Of a DNA stretch of 53,956 nt, positions 34,685 to 43,449 are shown in pieces. The translations under genes and the position numbers were made by a program. Position 1 is the first letter of the stretch. Each line of letters begins with the position of its first letter. The stretch covers positions 1 through 53,956 of the forward strand of contig CAZHNG010000004.1 of NCBI GenBank assembly GCA_964533785.1, in the 5' to 3' direction. The notes under the pieces were generated by a model. It ran no database searches. It had not been told where the DNA came from and saw only the letters and a program-made list of their open reading frames with translations. The DNA comes from JANQRV01 sp964533785. Its GTDB lineage: Bacteria; Bacteroidota; Bacteroidia; Chitinophagales; Saprospiraceae.

Positions 34685-36895
34685 TTACTTTGATATTTTT
34701 CGTTCTTTAATCCGCGCCATAGGTAAGCGAATAAAAAAAGTGCTGCCGACCCCTTCCTCTGATTCTACCCAAATCTCTCCTTCATATGCCAAAACTATCT
34801 TTTTGCAAGTAGCCAGCCCAATACCCGTACCGTCGTACCGGTGTCTTTTATCGAGGCGAGTAAACATTTCAAATATTTTTTCTTTTTTTTCGGCGGGAAT
34901 ACCGACTCCATTGTCTGTAAAACTAAAGACATAACTCTCTCTTTCCTTTTTACATTTTATGTCTACGATTGGAGATTGATCGTCTTTTTTGAATTTTATA
35001 GCATTGTTAATGACATTTTGGAACAGTTGGTGGAGGTGTGTTTCGGGAATATATAGGTCGGGCATATCATCATAGTTCACCAAAATCTGGGCCTCATTTT
35101 CATTGATGCGCTGAATCAAATCATTTTTCACGTTTTTAAGAACATCCGCCGAGGAAATCCACTTTTTTTCGGCTGCTTCACTATCTATTCTGCTATACGA
35201 AAGAAGATCTTCGAGCAATTGTTGCATTCGGTTGACGGCGCCTAAAATGTACCCAAAATACTCTTTGGTAGTTTCAGTAAAAGTATCGTCCGCTTGTCGT
35301 TTGATCAATCCGGTAAAAGCACTGATGGTTCTCAGGGGTTCCCGCAAATCGTGAGAAGCAATGTAGGCGTAATTGCTTAATTCTGCATTGTAATGCTCCA
35401 GTTGTTTGTTTTGCTTTTCAATATAACTTTTTTGGAAGGAAATTTGAGCGGTGGTTCGTTTTTGTCTATGATAGAAAAACAAAATGGTAACCGAAAAGAT
35501 GAGGAAAAAAACGGCGATGAATGAAAACAGATAATTGGTTGCGGTTTTTGCTTTATTTTTTTGTTTAAGGATATCCGCTTCAAAACTTTGCCGGTCAATC
35601 ACGGCTTGTTTTTTATTTAATTCATAAATGGATTGGACTTTGGCCATTTGGTTGAGGGTTTGTTCATTTAACAGGGAATCCTTCTTTTTAAACCCTTCTT
35701 CTAAAAGATCAAAGGCAATAGAAAAATTTCCGAGGCCCTTATAGCTATTGGCCAATCCGAATAAAGCATCTCCCCTGGGTTTCCAATAGGTTTGTCCGAC
35801 TGAATCGATGATACGGAGACTTTCATTGAATTCAACAACAGCAGTATTATACTTTTCCTGTTGGTTGTACAAATCACCCAAATAAATTTTAGTCTGGATG
35901 ATGCCGTAGTACTCTTTCATTTCCTCGAATATTGTTATCGCGTCTTTGAGATTTCGTTCTGCTTGGACGAAAGCCTTGGTTTTCCCGAGTACCTTACCGA
36001 GATTTTGTTTGGCATAAGCTATTCCCCGGCTATAGTCATCGTTTTCGGCTATTTCCAAGGCATAGTTAAAAATTTTCAATGCTCTATCCAGATCTTGGTT
36101 TCCTTCGAAGCAACAGCCCGTACCGATAATCGCATTACATTTTAACCTATTATTATCCGCTAGCCTTTGTGCCCTGCGATAATACACAGTGGCTTCCGAA
36201 TACCTTTCCTGATAGTACAGCAGGTTGCCTAAAAGGTAATTTATTCTGGCGATCCCGTGATCATTCTCCCTGTTCTTTTCTCTTATTGTTAATGCTTCCA
36301 ATAAAGTTTCGAACGCTTTGGGAAAATCACCATGGATTTGGTAGATAGTACCGATCCTGCTTAGAGCTTTAGCCTTCATTTTAGTGAAGTTATCCTTTCC
36401 CAGTATTTCCAAACAATTGTTGAAATAGATTAATGCGGTAGGAAAATCTTGTAAAAAAAAGTAACTCTGCCCAAGTTGGTAATTTATGCTTGCCTCCTGG
36501 TGTTGGTCCTTTAGACCTTTTGCAACAACCAAAACTTTGAGATAAGCATCAACAGCTTCTTCGAATTTCTTCTGGACAAAAAGGGTATCTGCCAGTGATA
36601 TACTTTCTTTGAAGGCTTCCTTCTTTGTATCCTGAGGGCCCATATCTTCTCTTTCCTCTAAAAGGAATTCACAGCCTGAAACGGTGAACAGGATCAGCAC
36701 GCCCCATAATATAGAAAGCACTGTTTTGGAGTACTTACCTTTTAACAGACAAACTTTCGAAAAGTATTTCTCCGCAGTTTTCACTTTTTTGGCAGGTTTA
36801 TACCATTTCAAATTCAGATAATGAGGAAATAACTGTATCCACCCGTGATTAAAATGATAAGACTTTCCTGTAAATTTGTTTCGAAAAAAAAACAT
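34685..36895 (-). CDS. TPR-containing sensor histidine kinase
   Basis: The protein is about 736 residues from ATG 36895. A frame extending to 36937 is less likely because a -7 box (CAAATATA, plus strand 36935-36942) covers that ATG. A membrane segment near residue 60 (VLSILWGVLILFTVSGC) precedes about seven TPR units (about 85-420, e.g. ASINYQLGQSYFFLQDFPTA). Then come a linker helix, a second membrane segment (YLFSFIAVFFLIFSVTILFF), a coiled coil, and a HisKA domain with the phosphoacceptor in YIASHDLREPLRTI. A HATPase domain (NVINNAIKFKKDD, DNGVGIPAEKKEKIFEMF, GTGIGLATCKKIV) ends it. The TPRs are therefore periplasmic. There is no receiver domain and no response-regulator gene adjacent. The kinase is convergent with the adhesin gene. 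Confidence 0.88.
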   Translation of the reverse strand: MFFFRNKFTGKSYHFNHGWIQLFPHYLNLKWYKPAKKVKTAEKYFSKVCLLKGKYSKTVLSILWGVLILFTVSGCEFLLEEREDMGPQDTKKEAFKESISLADTLFVQKKFEEAVDAYLKVLVVAKGLKDQHQEASINYQLGQSYFFLQDFPTALIYFNNCLEILGKDNFTKMKAKALSRIGTIYQIHGDFPKAFETLLEALTIREKNRENDHGIARINYLLGNLLYYQERYSEATVYYRRAQRLADNNRLKCNAIIGTGCCFEGNQDLDRALKIFNYALEIAENDDYSRGIAYAKQNLGKVLGKTKAFVQAERNLKDAITIFEEMKEYYGIIQTKIYLGDLYNQQEKYNTAVVEFNESLRIIDSVGQTYWKPRGDALFGLANSYKGLGNFSIAFDLLEEGFKKKDSLLNEQTLNQMAKVQSIYELNKKQAVIDRQSFEADILKQKNKAKTATNYLFSFIAVFFLIFSVTILFFYHRQKRTTAQISFQKSYIEKQNKQLEHYNAELSNYAYIASHDLREPLRTISAFTGLIKRQADDTFTETTKEYFGYILGAVNRMQQLLEDLLSYSRIDSEAAEKKWISSADVLKNVKNDLIQRINENEAQILVNYDDMPDLYIPETHLHQLFQNVINNAIKFKKDDQSPIVDIKCKKERESYVFSFTDNGVGIPAEKKEKIFEMFTRLDKRHRYDGTGIGLATCKKIVLAYEGEIWVESEEGVGSTFFIRLPMARIKERKISK

Positions 36896-37129
36896 ATGCT
36901 CATGATTGTTGAAACCCCAAATGATTCCCTGGGTCAAATATAATCTTTTTTCATATTTCTTCTTATGCTTACGTTTTCTTAATCAAAAGGTTATTACCAA
37001 ACCTTAAGATCCTGAGCATATACCTAAAATTTAGCTGGTGGGAATGAACAAACAGCAACAACAGGAGCAGGGGTTAACAGACCAGTGCTTCGGGAATTAA
37101 ATACCTGACCTTGCTGCTTGCTTAAATAG

Positions 37130-37160
37130 TTCAACTGCCGCCACAGGGGCAGCAGTTGAA
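37130..37160 (-). terminator. Hairpin downstream of the Gly-Gly peptide gene
   Basis: TTCAACTGCCGCC (37130-37142) pairs with GGCAGCAGTTGAA (37148-37160). That is 13 pairs with one mismatch that becomes G-U in minus-strand RNA, around a 5-base loop. It starts 23 bases past the peptide stop codon. No T-run follows, so termination may be partial. The remaining 36943-37129 shows nothing credible. Confidence 0.5.
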
Positions 37161-37183
37161 TCATCGATTAAATAAGGAAGGAA

Positions 37184-37297
37184 CTAATCGTCTGGGTCTA
37201 GCCATGGTGGAGGATCTCCTCCCTTAACTTCCTTTTGTTGCTGATCGTTCAACACGATCAAGCCTTTCAGACCCTTAATCAAATCAAGTGTACTCAT
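37184..37297 (-). CDS. Short Gly-Gly-leader peptide (37 aa), possible secreted signal or RiPP precursor
   Basis: ATG 37297 to TAG 37184 encodes 37 residues. The first 27 look like a double-glycine leader: an amphipathic start (MSTLDLIKGLKGL), then IVLNDQQQ, then KEVKGG at 22-27. The Leu/Ile spacing before GG is that of leaders cut by C39 peptidase-ABC exporters. The remaining ten residues, DPPPWLDPDD, are acidic and proline-rich with one Trp and no Cys, Ser or Thr, so classical lanthipeptide chemistry is excluded. A strong hairpin follows the stop. The gene is upstream of the TPR kinase in the same direction, with 288 bases between the peptide stop and the kinase start. No exporter with a C39 domain is in the window. 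Function is inferred only. Confidence 0.6.
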   Translation of the reverse strand: MSTLDLIKGLKGLIVLNDQQQKEVKGGDPPPWLDPDD

Positions 37298-37713
37298 AAT
37301 TAAATCGGTTTAGAATGAAAAAATAAATTAAAAGTTTAAGTATTATATACCATAAACTTTACGCCCGACAGGAATTCTATTTGACCTAATATGCGGATGA
37401 AAGGATAATGAAACAAGTTCAACCATTATACTTTTGAAAAAGTCATTCCGTTTTTCTAATAATAAATAGGAAGAAATGAGGAAAGTATTGCACTTGCCTT
37501 GAGAAAAAGGCAAGGGAATTGCGGCATAAAACTTCTGCGGGGGGAAAATTCATGTGTAAATTTGTCTTGTTTGGATTAATAATATCAATTGCAAGATATG
37601 TATTAATTCATTCTCATGCAAGAATTAGACACAAATTTATACAACCATAATGATATTTCACCTTCACATCAATTGGGCCAACGCTAAATGGGATAGGCTA
37701 AAAAACATCTATA
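37298..37713. other. AT-rich non-coding stretch upstream of the peptide gene
   Basis: No convincing gene is visible. A hairpin CTTGCCTT-GAGAAA-AAGGCAAG lies at 37493-37514. Inverted arms TAAATTTGT (37557-37565) and ACAAATTTA (37631-37639) enclose an AT-rich core. The peptide promoter must lie here, but no TAnnTTTG match was found close to its start. Confidence 0.4.
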
Positions 37714-37742
37714 AAATAAAAAAGGGGAGCTAAAAGCTCCCC
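37711..37742 (-). terminator. Rho-independent terminator of the Deg protease gene
   Basis: GGGGAGCT (37724-37731), loop AAA, AGCTCCCC (37735-37742). On the minus strand the hairpin is followed by TTTTTTATTTTAT (37723 down to 37711). This is a classical intrinsic terminator for minus-strand transcripts from 39109 or beyond. The 218 bases between it and the protease stop hold no gene. Confidence 0.85.
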
Positions 37743-37960
37743 GGAAAAACACCTAAAACCCATATTCATATCATGAAAACCTTCAACTTTTTCCAGTTTG
37801 TTCTATCAACACCCCACTAATCCAAACTCTCCACCAAACTGTATTTGCAAAAGCCAACTTTTCTCTGCTGTTTTTATTTGCGTCTCTTGTTTTGCAAATT
37901 TCATCCTTTTGACGCGAAAAAAAATAAAGGTCACTTTTTTTTGAAAAAAAATTAAAATCA

Positions 37961-39109
37961 TCACTGAGGGGCATCCAACACCACTGGCACTTCCATTTTA
38001 TCATCTTGTCTTTCAATAGATAAGATCACTCTATCTCCCGGTTCGTATTTTTCTAATTCCAATAACAAATCATCTCTTGAAGTAATCGGTACGTCATTGA
38101 TTTTTTTGATCACATCCCCTAGGATCAGACGGCCATACTGATCGCGATAGGTAGGTCTCAACCCTGCCTTCTCGGCCGCACTGTCTTCAAAGATATTGGC
38201 GATAACGGCACCTTTTACGCCTAAACGCGACAAATACTGAGCTGGGATCAAAGAAATTCCCAAAGTTGGACGTTTCAGCTCTCCAAATTCAATTAACTCC
38301 GGCACAACCCGTCGAACTACATCCACCGGAATAGAAAATCCAATACCAGCGGAAGCTCCCGAAGGACTGTAGATCTGAGTGTTTACTCCGATCAGTCTTC
38401 CCGAAGAATCCAAAAGGGGACCGCCCGAATTACCGGGGTTGATCGCAGCATCGGTCTGGATCGCTTCCCGGATCGGCAAACCGGAAACGGAACGTATTTC
38501 CCTTCCCAATGCACTAACTACGCCGGTAGTCAATGTTTGGTCCAGTCCGAAAGGATTACCAATGGCATAAACATTCTGGCCAACCAGCAAATCCTCCGAG
38601 GTGCCTAAGGGAATAGGACGAAGCGTATTGGCTTTGGCTTTTATTTTTAATACTGCCAGGTCTTTATCCGGAGCCACACCAATGATCTCCGCTTCCCAGG
38701 TCGATTGGTCCCACAATGTTACCATGGCACGGTCAGCGCCTTGAATGACATGATAGTTCGTAATAATGTGCCCGCTCCTATCCCAAACAAAGCCAGAACC
38801 GTTGCCTCTGGGTACCTCCGTTACATCGCGGGTCCAAAAATCTAACCGCACGTTGGTCGTTGAAATAAAACAAACCGAAGGAGCAGCGTCTTCAAAAAGC
38901 CTGATCGTCGCTTTCTCGTTGGCGGTAAGATCCCTGCGTGTAGTAACTGAACGTTCGTTGCTTTTTAGTCCCTTATCCTCTTCAGCTATAGCCGCCACGG
39001 AGTCGGTCGTATAATCAATTTCACTATTTTTCCACGCTACGCCGGCAAAAAAGCCCCCGAACAATAGAATCAGTGAAAATATTAGTTTAATAGTTCCGGA
39101 AAATTTCAT
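37961..39109 (-). CDS. Deg/HtrA-family S1C serine protease with one PDZ domain
   Basis: This is a 382-residue envelope quality-control protease. An uncleaved N-terminal membrane anchor (about 7-26) precedes a trypsin-like domain with catalytic H120 (NYHV), D150 (DKDLAVLK) and S228 (GNSGGP), and one PDZ domain (about 268-375, GAVIANIFEDSAAEKAGLRP). The single PDZ and membrane anchor resemble DegS or plant Deg1 more than two-PDZ DegP. It is expected to face the periplasm. The gene is 21 bases downstream of the preceding minus-strand gene, suggesting an operon that ends at the terminator near 37720. Confidence 0.93.
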   Translation of the reverse strand: MKFSGTIKLIFSLILLFGGFFAGVAWKNSEIDYTTDSVAAIAEEDKGLKSNERSVTTRRDLTANEKATIRLFEDAAPSVCFISTTNVRLDFWTRDVTEVPRGNGSGFVWDRSGHIITNYHVIQGADRAMVTLWDQSTWEAEIIGVAPDKDLAVLKIKAKANTLRPIPLGTSEDLLVGQNVYAIGNPFGLDQTLTTGVVSALGREIRSVSGLPIREAIQTDAAINPGNSGGPLLDSSGRLIGVNTQIYSPSGASAGIGFSIPVDVVRRVVPELIEFGELKRPTLGISLIPAQYLSRLGVKGAVIANIFEDSAAEKAGLRPTYRDQYGRLILGDVIKKINDVPITSRDDLLLELEKYEPGDRVILSIERQDDKMEVPVVLDAPQ

Positions 39110-39130
39110 AACGAATAATTTTTTTCAGTA

Positions 39131-40411
39131 CTAAGTTTTTCTTTTCTTCTTTTTTGCAGCAGGAAAAAGGATATTATTAAGAATCAAACGATAGCCAGGT
39201 GAATTAGGGTGTAAGCTCAAATCTGTATCGGGTTCATCCACAAAGTGCTGATAATCTTCAGGATCATGGCCGCCGTAAAAGGTCCAGAACCCTTGCCCGA
39301 AAATACCATGGATGTAACGTGCCTCTTCCGCCGGCCTATTTTCTCCGAGTATCAATACATTGGATTTGATATGGCCGCGTTTAAATGCGGTCGTTTGCCC
39401 CATAAAACCTTTTACCGTTCGGGTATGACACTGGGTAAGCATGGTGGGGATGGGATCCCATTTTGCAGAAAAATCAAATAGCGTGAAATAATCCTGCTGT
39501 GGCATTACCCGTCGGGTCTGTGAATTATCAATGGAGGAGTACTCGTATTCCAACGGATTCTTTTTCAAAGTAAAATCTCTGAAAGCAAAAGTTTTGGAAT
39601 AATCGAGTTTTGACTGGGCATTGGGGTCGGCGGGATCACCATCATAAATCTGAGCGCAAATATCCAGGCCCTCGGCGGCCAGCGCAATATCGTAGGTATC
39701 CGTTGCAGAACACATGGCAAACATAAATCCTCCTCCGATAACGTATTCCTGAATTTTCTTCACCACCGCTAATTTTAATTGAGAAACTTTTCCAAAGCCC
39801 AATTCAGTTGCCATGGCTTCCATTCGCTGCTGATTCTCCCGGTACCAGGAGGTATTGTGATAGGTACGGTAAAATTTACCATATTGCCCGGTAAAGTCTT
39901 CGTGGTGAAGGTGCACCCAGTCGTACTGGGTGAGCTCATCTTTCAATACGTTCCGGTCGTATACTGTTTCGTATGGTATTTCCGCAAAAGTTAAAACCAA
40001 AGTAACCGCATCATCCCAAGGCTGGACTTTTTCTCCCCGAGCACTGATCTCCGGAGTGTAAACAGCAATCTTAGGAGCTACTTCAAGCTTTATAGCTTCC
40101 ATATTGACCTCTTCATTTGCAATTTCCTGCCTAATCCTTGCAAATTCTCCATCGGTGATCACTTCATAACTAACATCGCGGGTAAGGCATTCTTTTTCAA
40201 AAATAGAATTGTGTTCGAAAGCGAAACTTCCGCCCCGGTAATTCAACAACCACCAAGCCTCAATCCCGTTATCCAGTACCCAATAGGTAATACCGTAAGC
40301 TTTCAGATGATTTTTTTGTGATTCTTCATCCATCGGAATCAAAATATAGGCCGCCTGGACATTCAAAGCAAAGCAAAAACTCAACAACGCAATACTCAAT
40401 AACTTTTTCAT
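39131..40411 (-). CDS. Exported conserved Bacteroidota protein (often labelled asparagine synthetase B)
   Basis: This 426-residue protein has a signal peptide (residues 1-20, cleaved after VQA). Just after it comes ILIPMDEESQKNHLKAYGIT, and later WWLLNYRGGSFAFE, HLHHEDFTGQYGKFY, MFAMCSATDTYDIALAAEG and FYGGHDPEDYQHFV. I associate this pattern with a family in Bacteroidota that databases label asparagine synthetase B. None of the synthetase motifs (N-terminal Cys of Ntn amidotransferase, PP-loop SGGxDS) is present, so that label is doubtful. The fold may be class-I-glutamine-amidotransferase-like (central GGGFMFAMCSAT elbow with Cys), also doubtful. The basic tail AKKKKRKT is unusual. It is likely cotranscribed with the Deg protease. 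Confidence 0.7.
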   Translation of the reverse strand: MKKLLSIALLSFCFALNVQAAYILIPMDEESQKNHLKAYGITYWVLDNGIEAWWLLNYRGGSFAFEHNSIFEKECLTRDVSYEVITDGEFARIRQEIANEEVNMEAIKLEVAPKIAVYTPEISARGEKVQPWDDAVTLVLTFAEIPYETVYDRNVLKDELTQYDWVHLHHEDFTGQYGKFYRTYHNTSWYRENQQRMEAMATELGFGKVSQLKLAVVKKIQEYVIGGGFMFAMCSATDTYDIALAAEGLDICAQIYDGDPADPNAQSKLDYSKTFAFRDFTLKKNPLEYEYSSIDNSQTRRVMPQQDYFTLFDFSAKWDPIPTMLTQCHTRTVKGFMGQTTAFKRGHIKSNVLILGENRPAEEARYIHGIFGQGFWTFYGGHDPEDYQHFVDEPDTDLSLHPNSPGYRLILNNILFPAAKKKKRKT

Positions 40412-40499
40412 CTTAATCTCGTTATTTTTGGTAATATTACATAAAACGAAAACTATTCCTTATGGGTTGTGTGTTTGAAGAAGTAAGTAAAGATACTTT

Positions 40500-42593
40500 A
40501 TGATAAATTTCCAATATCCAGTCTGGTATATCCTTTTCTGTGTTTTATTAGGGGCAGTAATTGCGCTGTTATTGTACTACCGCGATCAAACATTTAAAGA
40601 CCAGCCCCCTGTGCTCAATTGGCTGTTGGCGGGTATTCGGTTCCTGGCCGTTACCTGGCTGTCCATTTTTTTACTCTCTCCATTTCTCAAATCCTTATTT
40701 ACGGAATCCCAACCCCCCATCGTGGTACTGGCTCAGGATGCTTCCGAATCGATTCAGGCAGAATTACAGGGGGAATCTCTTGAAAATTACAAAGAAAGCA
40801 TCAGAGGCCTTTCTACTGCCTTATCCGGAGAATACGACATCAAAACGTACGAATTCGGAAGCGATATCCGAGAAGGACTAGCTCTAGAGTTTAAAGATAA
40901 AACAACGAACCTGTCCGGTGTTATTAATGAAATAGAAGATATATACGGCAATCAAAACCTCGGAGCTGTCATATTGGCAAGTGACGGTATTTACAATGAA
41001 GGCAGTAACCCCATTTATTCCAATACCAAGCTCAATGCCCCAGTTTACACGATTGCCCTGGGAGATACCACTCCACAAAAAGACCTTATCTTGAAAAGAG
41101 TCTTTCACAATAAGATCGCTTATTTGGAAGACCGTTTTATCGTTCAAATAGACATTGCTGCCCAGAACGCTGCCGGTACCGTCTCCAAATTAACGGTAAG
41201 TAAAGTAGAGGAGGGCTCCAATACCGTCTTGGAACAACAGTCCATTCCAATTGACCGTAATGATTTTTTCATTACTAAAGAAGTGATACTAAACGCTTCC
41301 GAAGCGGGCGTTCAGCGCTACCGCATTGCCCTAAGTACGATAGAAGGAGAAGTTTCTACCCGGAACAATCGCCGGGATATCCTTATTGACGTACTCGATG
41401 CACGGCAGAAGGTTTTGATCCTGGCTGCTGCTCCTCACCCCGACCTGGCGGCCATCCGGCAAAGCCTGCTTACCAATGTGAATTATGAGTGTCAGGTACG
41501 GTATATTGACAAGCCGGTCAACGATCTGGCTGATTTTGACTTTGTAGTGTTACACCAACTTCCCGCTTTGGCGAATGGTGCCGATGCCGTTATTAATGAG
41601 TTGCAGCAAAGAAAGATCCCACATTTTTTCATCGTTGGTAATCAAAGTAATACCCGCAAATTAAATGAGGTACAAAACTTCTTGAATATGGAAGTAGCCA
41701 GTATCAATACCAATGAAGTACAAGCCAAAGTTGCGGATAATTTTACAGCATTTATAGTAGAAGAAAATTTAAAGCAAAAGCTAGGGACCTACCCCCCGCT
41801 GATTGCTCCTTTTGGTGAGTTTTTTCCTTTGGGCAATGCTCAAGTTCTGCTTTACCAAAAAATCGGAAAAATCGAAACACAATATCCACTACTGGTCGTT
41901 GGTGAACAAAACGGGTTACGAACCGGTGTCCTCTGTGCCGAAGGAATATGGAAATGGCGGTTGTTCAATTACCTCCAGGATCAGAATCACAGCCTTTTTG
42001 ATGATCTCATCGGCAAGACAGTCCAATACTTAAGCGTAAAAGAGGACAAACGCAAATTCAGGGTCAACCTGGAAAAAGCGATCTATTCCGACAATGAAAA
42101 TATTGTTTTCGATGCCGAACTATACAACGATAACTATGAATTGATCAACGACCCCGATGCTAGCTTAACCATAACTGACAGCGAAGGAAAAGACTATGAT
42201 TTTACTTTCGACAAAACATCAAATACATACCGGCTGAACGCGGGCAGGTTCCCGGAAGGTAATTACCAATTCCAGGCATCCGTTACCTACAATAACGAAT
42301 CATTGACCTTTGACGGGCAGTTCAGCATTGAACCGATTCAACTGGAAATATATGAAACCACGGCAGACCACCGATTACTTAGTTTGCTTAGTAATAAATA
42401 CGGTGGAGAATTGATCTATCCGGGAGAGCTTGAAGGCGTAGTTGAAAAGATAAAAAATAACAATACGGTCAAACCGGTCATTTATGAATCTTCAAAAACG
42501 GAACCGGTCATCAACCTGAAATGGATATTCTTTATTTTGTTGTTTTTGTTAGTTGTCGAGTGGTTTTTGAGAAGATACAACGGAGCTTATTAA
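40500..42593 (+). CDS. Membrane protein with VWA-like domain
   Basis: This 697-residue protein has two N-terminal membrane helices (about 8-26 and 41-60). A periplasmic or cytoplasmic region starts with a von Willebrand A-like fold (PPIVVLAQDASESIQ, with D-x-S-E-S resembling the MIDAS DxSxS; ILASDGIYNEGSNP; APVYTIALGDT). A glutamine-amidotransferase-like stretch (VLILAAAPHPDLAAIRQSL, FDFVVLHQLP) and Ig-like beta segments follow, and a C-terminal helix (about 675-690) is followed by a basic tail. The layout resembles Bat/aerotolerance-type membrane VWA proteins, but the exact function is unknown. A TATTTTTG -7 box lies at 40423-40430. It diverges from the exported protein gene. Confidence 0.75.
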   Translation: MINFQYPVWYILFCVLLGAVIALLLYYRDQTFKDQPPVLNWLLAGIRFLAVTWLSIFLLSPFLKSLFTESQPPIVVLAQDASESIQAELQGESLENYKESIRGLSTALSGEYDIKTYEFGSDIREGLALEFKDKTTNLSGVINEIEDIYGNQNLGAVILASDGIYNEGSNPIYSNTKLNAPVYTIALGDTTPQKDLILKRVFHNKIAYLEDRFIVQIDIAAQNAAGTVSKLTVSKVEEGSNTVLEQQSIPIDRNDFFITKEVILNASEAGVQRYRIALSTIEGEVSTRNNRRDILIDVLDARQKVLILAAAPHPDLAAIRQSLLTNVNYECQVRYIDKPVNDLADFDFVVLHQLPALANGADAVINELQQRKIPHFFIVGNQSNTRKLNEVQNFLNMEVASINTNEVQAKVADNFTAFIVEENLKQKLGTYPPLIAPFGEFFPLGNAQVLLYQKIGKIETQYPLLVVGEQNGLRTGVLCAEGIWKWRLFNYLQDQNHSLFDDLIGKTVQYLSVKEDKRKFRVNLEKAIYSDNENIVFDAELYNDNYELINDPDASLTITDSEGKDYDFTFDKTSNTYRLNAGRFPEGNYQFQASVTYNNESLTFDGQFSIEPIQLEIYETTADHRLLSLLSNKYGGELIYPGELEGVVEKIKNNNTVKPVIYESSKTEPVINLKWIFFILLFLLVVEWFLRRYNGAY

Positions 42594-42812
42594 GACTATC
42601 TGAATATTATGCGGTGAAGATTTATTCGATGAGAAGAACTTCTATGCTCCAACAATAGCTAACGGCAAGCGCATTAATGAGTTCCGGAAAGCACTACTAT
42701 GAAACAATAGTGGGGAATCATAAAAAACGGAAGCACAGAATAATAATACAAGCCGATCCTCTAACTACTGATTAGTCAGCAAAAAGGTACGAAGAAGTAA
42801 TTTTGAAGTACC

Positions 42813-42849
42813 AACCCGAGGTAAGAAACCATTATCGAAACCTCGGGTT
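42813..42849. terminator. Hairpin in the 42594-42889 non-coding stretch
   Basis: AACCCGAGGT (42813-42822) pairs perfectly with ACCTCGGGTT (42840-42849). It lies 41 bases past the stop of the minus-strand PUR gene and could end it. There is no long T-run. Nothing else in this 296-base stretch looks like a gene. Confidence 0.45.
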
Positions 42850-42889
42850 AGTGATGATAGTGAAGCGTTATTTACCGAAGAAAAAGAAC

Positions 42890-43306
42890 CTACCAGGTTA
42901 TGTCATCTTCGGATTCAATACTGTCGCCATCTACCTCAGCAGTTTCTAGAGAATCATCATCATCGTCATTATCGTATTCGTTGTTAGCAGCTAACCGTTG
43001 TGCCTCATACTCTTCATGACGACGTGTGTATTCATCGTAATCATAATCCGGCATCAATTCTTCTTTGACGTGATCTATCGTTTCCTGAAGACTGGAAAGG
43101 AAACGATTAAAATCTTCTTTGTACAAAAAGATCTTGTGGCGCTCGTAACCGTCACCATTAAATTTTTTTGTACTTTCTGTCAACGTAAGATAGAAATCAT
43201 CGCCTTTAGTTCTACGAACATCAAAAAAGTAAGTTCTTCTTTTTCCGGCTCTTACTTTTCTGGAAAACACACTTTCAAATCTTCTCTGGTTTCTCTCGTT
43301 GTCCAC
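42890..43306 (-). CDS. PUR-alpha-like DNA/RNA-binding protein (DUF3276)
   Basis: This 138-residue protein has the PUR repeat core FSRKVRAGKRRTYFFDVRRT, DDFYLTLTESTKKF and HKIFLYKEDFNRFLSSLQET (residues 14-77). After it comes a strongly acidic low-complexity tail (NEYDNDDDDDSLETAEVDGD). DUF3276 proteins are near-universal in Bacteroidota, and the crystal fold matches eukaryotic Pur-alpha, a single-strand nucleic-acid binder. The acidic tail may act as an autoinhibitory nucleic-acid mimic. A complete consensus promoter lies 41-69 bases upstream. Confidence 0.93.
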   Translation of the reverse strand: MDNERNQRRFESVFSRKVRAGKRRTYFFDVRRTKGDDFYLTLTESTKKFNGDGYERHKIFLYKEDFNRFLSSLQETIDHVKEELMPDYDYDEYTRRHEEYEAQRLAANNEYDNDDDDDSLETAEVDGDSIESEDDITW

Positions 43307-43346
43307 TTTTTTCTATTTAATGACTTATTTAAATGAATATTCCTTA

Positions 43347-43375
43347 CAAAAGTAAAGATTTGTTAAGTAAATCAA
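43347..43375 (-). promoter_or_regulatory. Bacteroidota-type promoter for the PUR gene
   Basis: Read on the minus strand: TTG (43375-43373), 18-base spacer, TACTTTTG (43354-43347), 41 bases before ATG 43306. This is a full match to TTG-N17-23-TAnnTTTG. Confidence 0.65.
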
Positions 43376-43449
43376 AATACTTTTGGTATTTAGAAAATGA
43401 AGAAAGTTTATTTTCAAGAAGTAATCATTTCAAATTGAAGTCTTTAAGC

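Noticed and set aside
37024..37164. 46-codon minus-strand frame between the Gly-Gly peptide and the kinase
   Set aside because: Its start lies inside the 37130-37160 hairpin region; composition is unremarkable and no leader or family motif is present.
37552..37655. Short hydrophobic plus-strand frame (about 32 codons) in the 37298-37713 stretch
   Set aside because: It is AT-rich and overlaps inverted arms; no recognisable signal or homologous motif.
37783..38016. 77-codon minus-strand frame overlapping the Deg protease 3' end
   Set aside because: It overlaps the real gene in another frame and lies partly between the gene and its terminator; no motif.
42594..42889. Possible structured RNA or small gene after the VWA-like gene
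   Set aside because: Only a terminator-like hairpin and a short GGTAC/GTACC pair were found; no coding signal.
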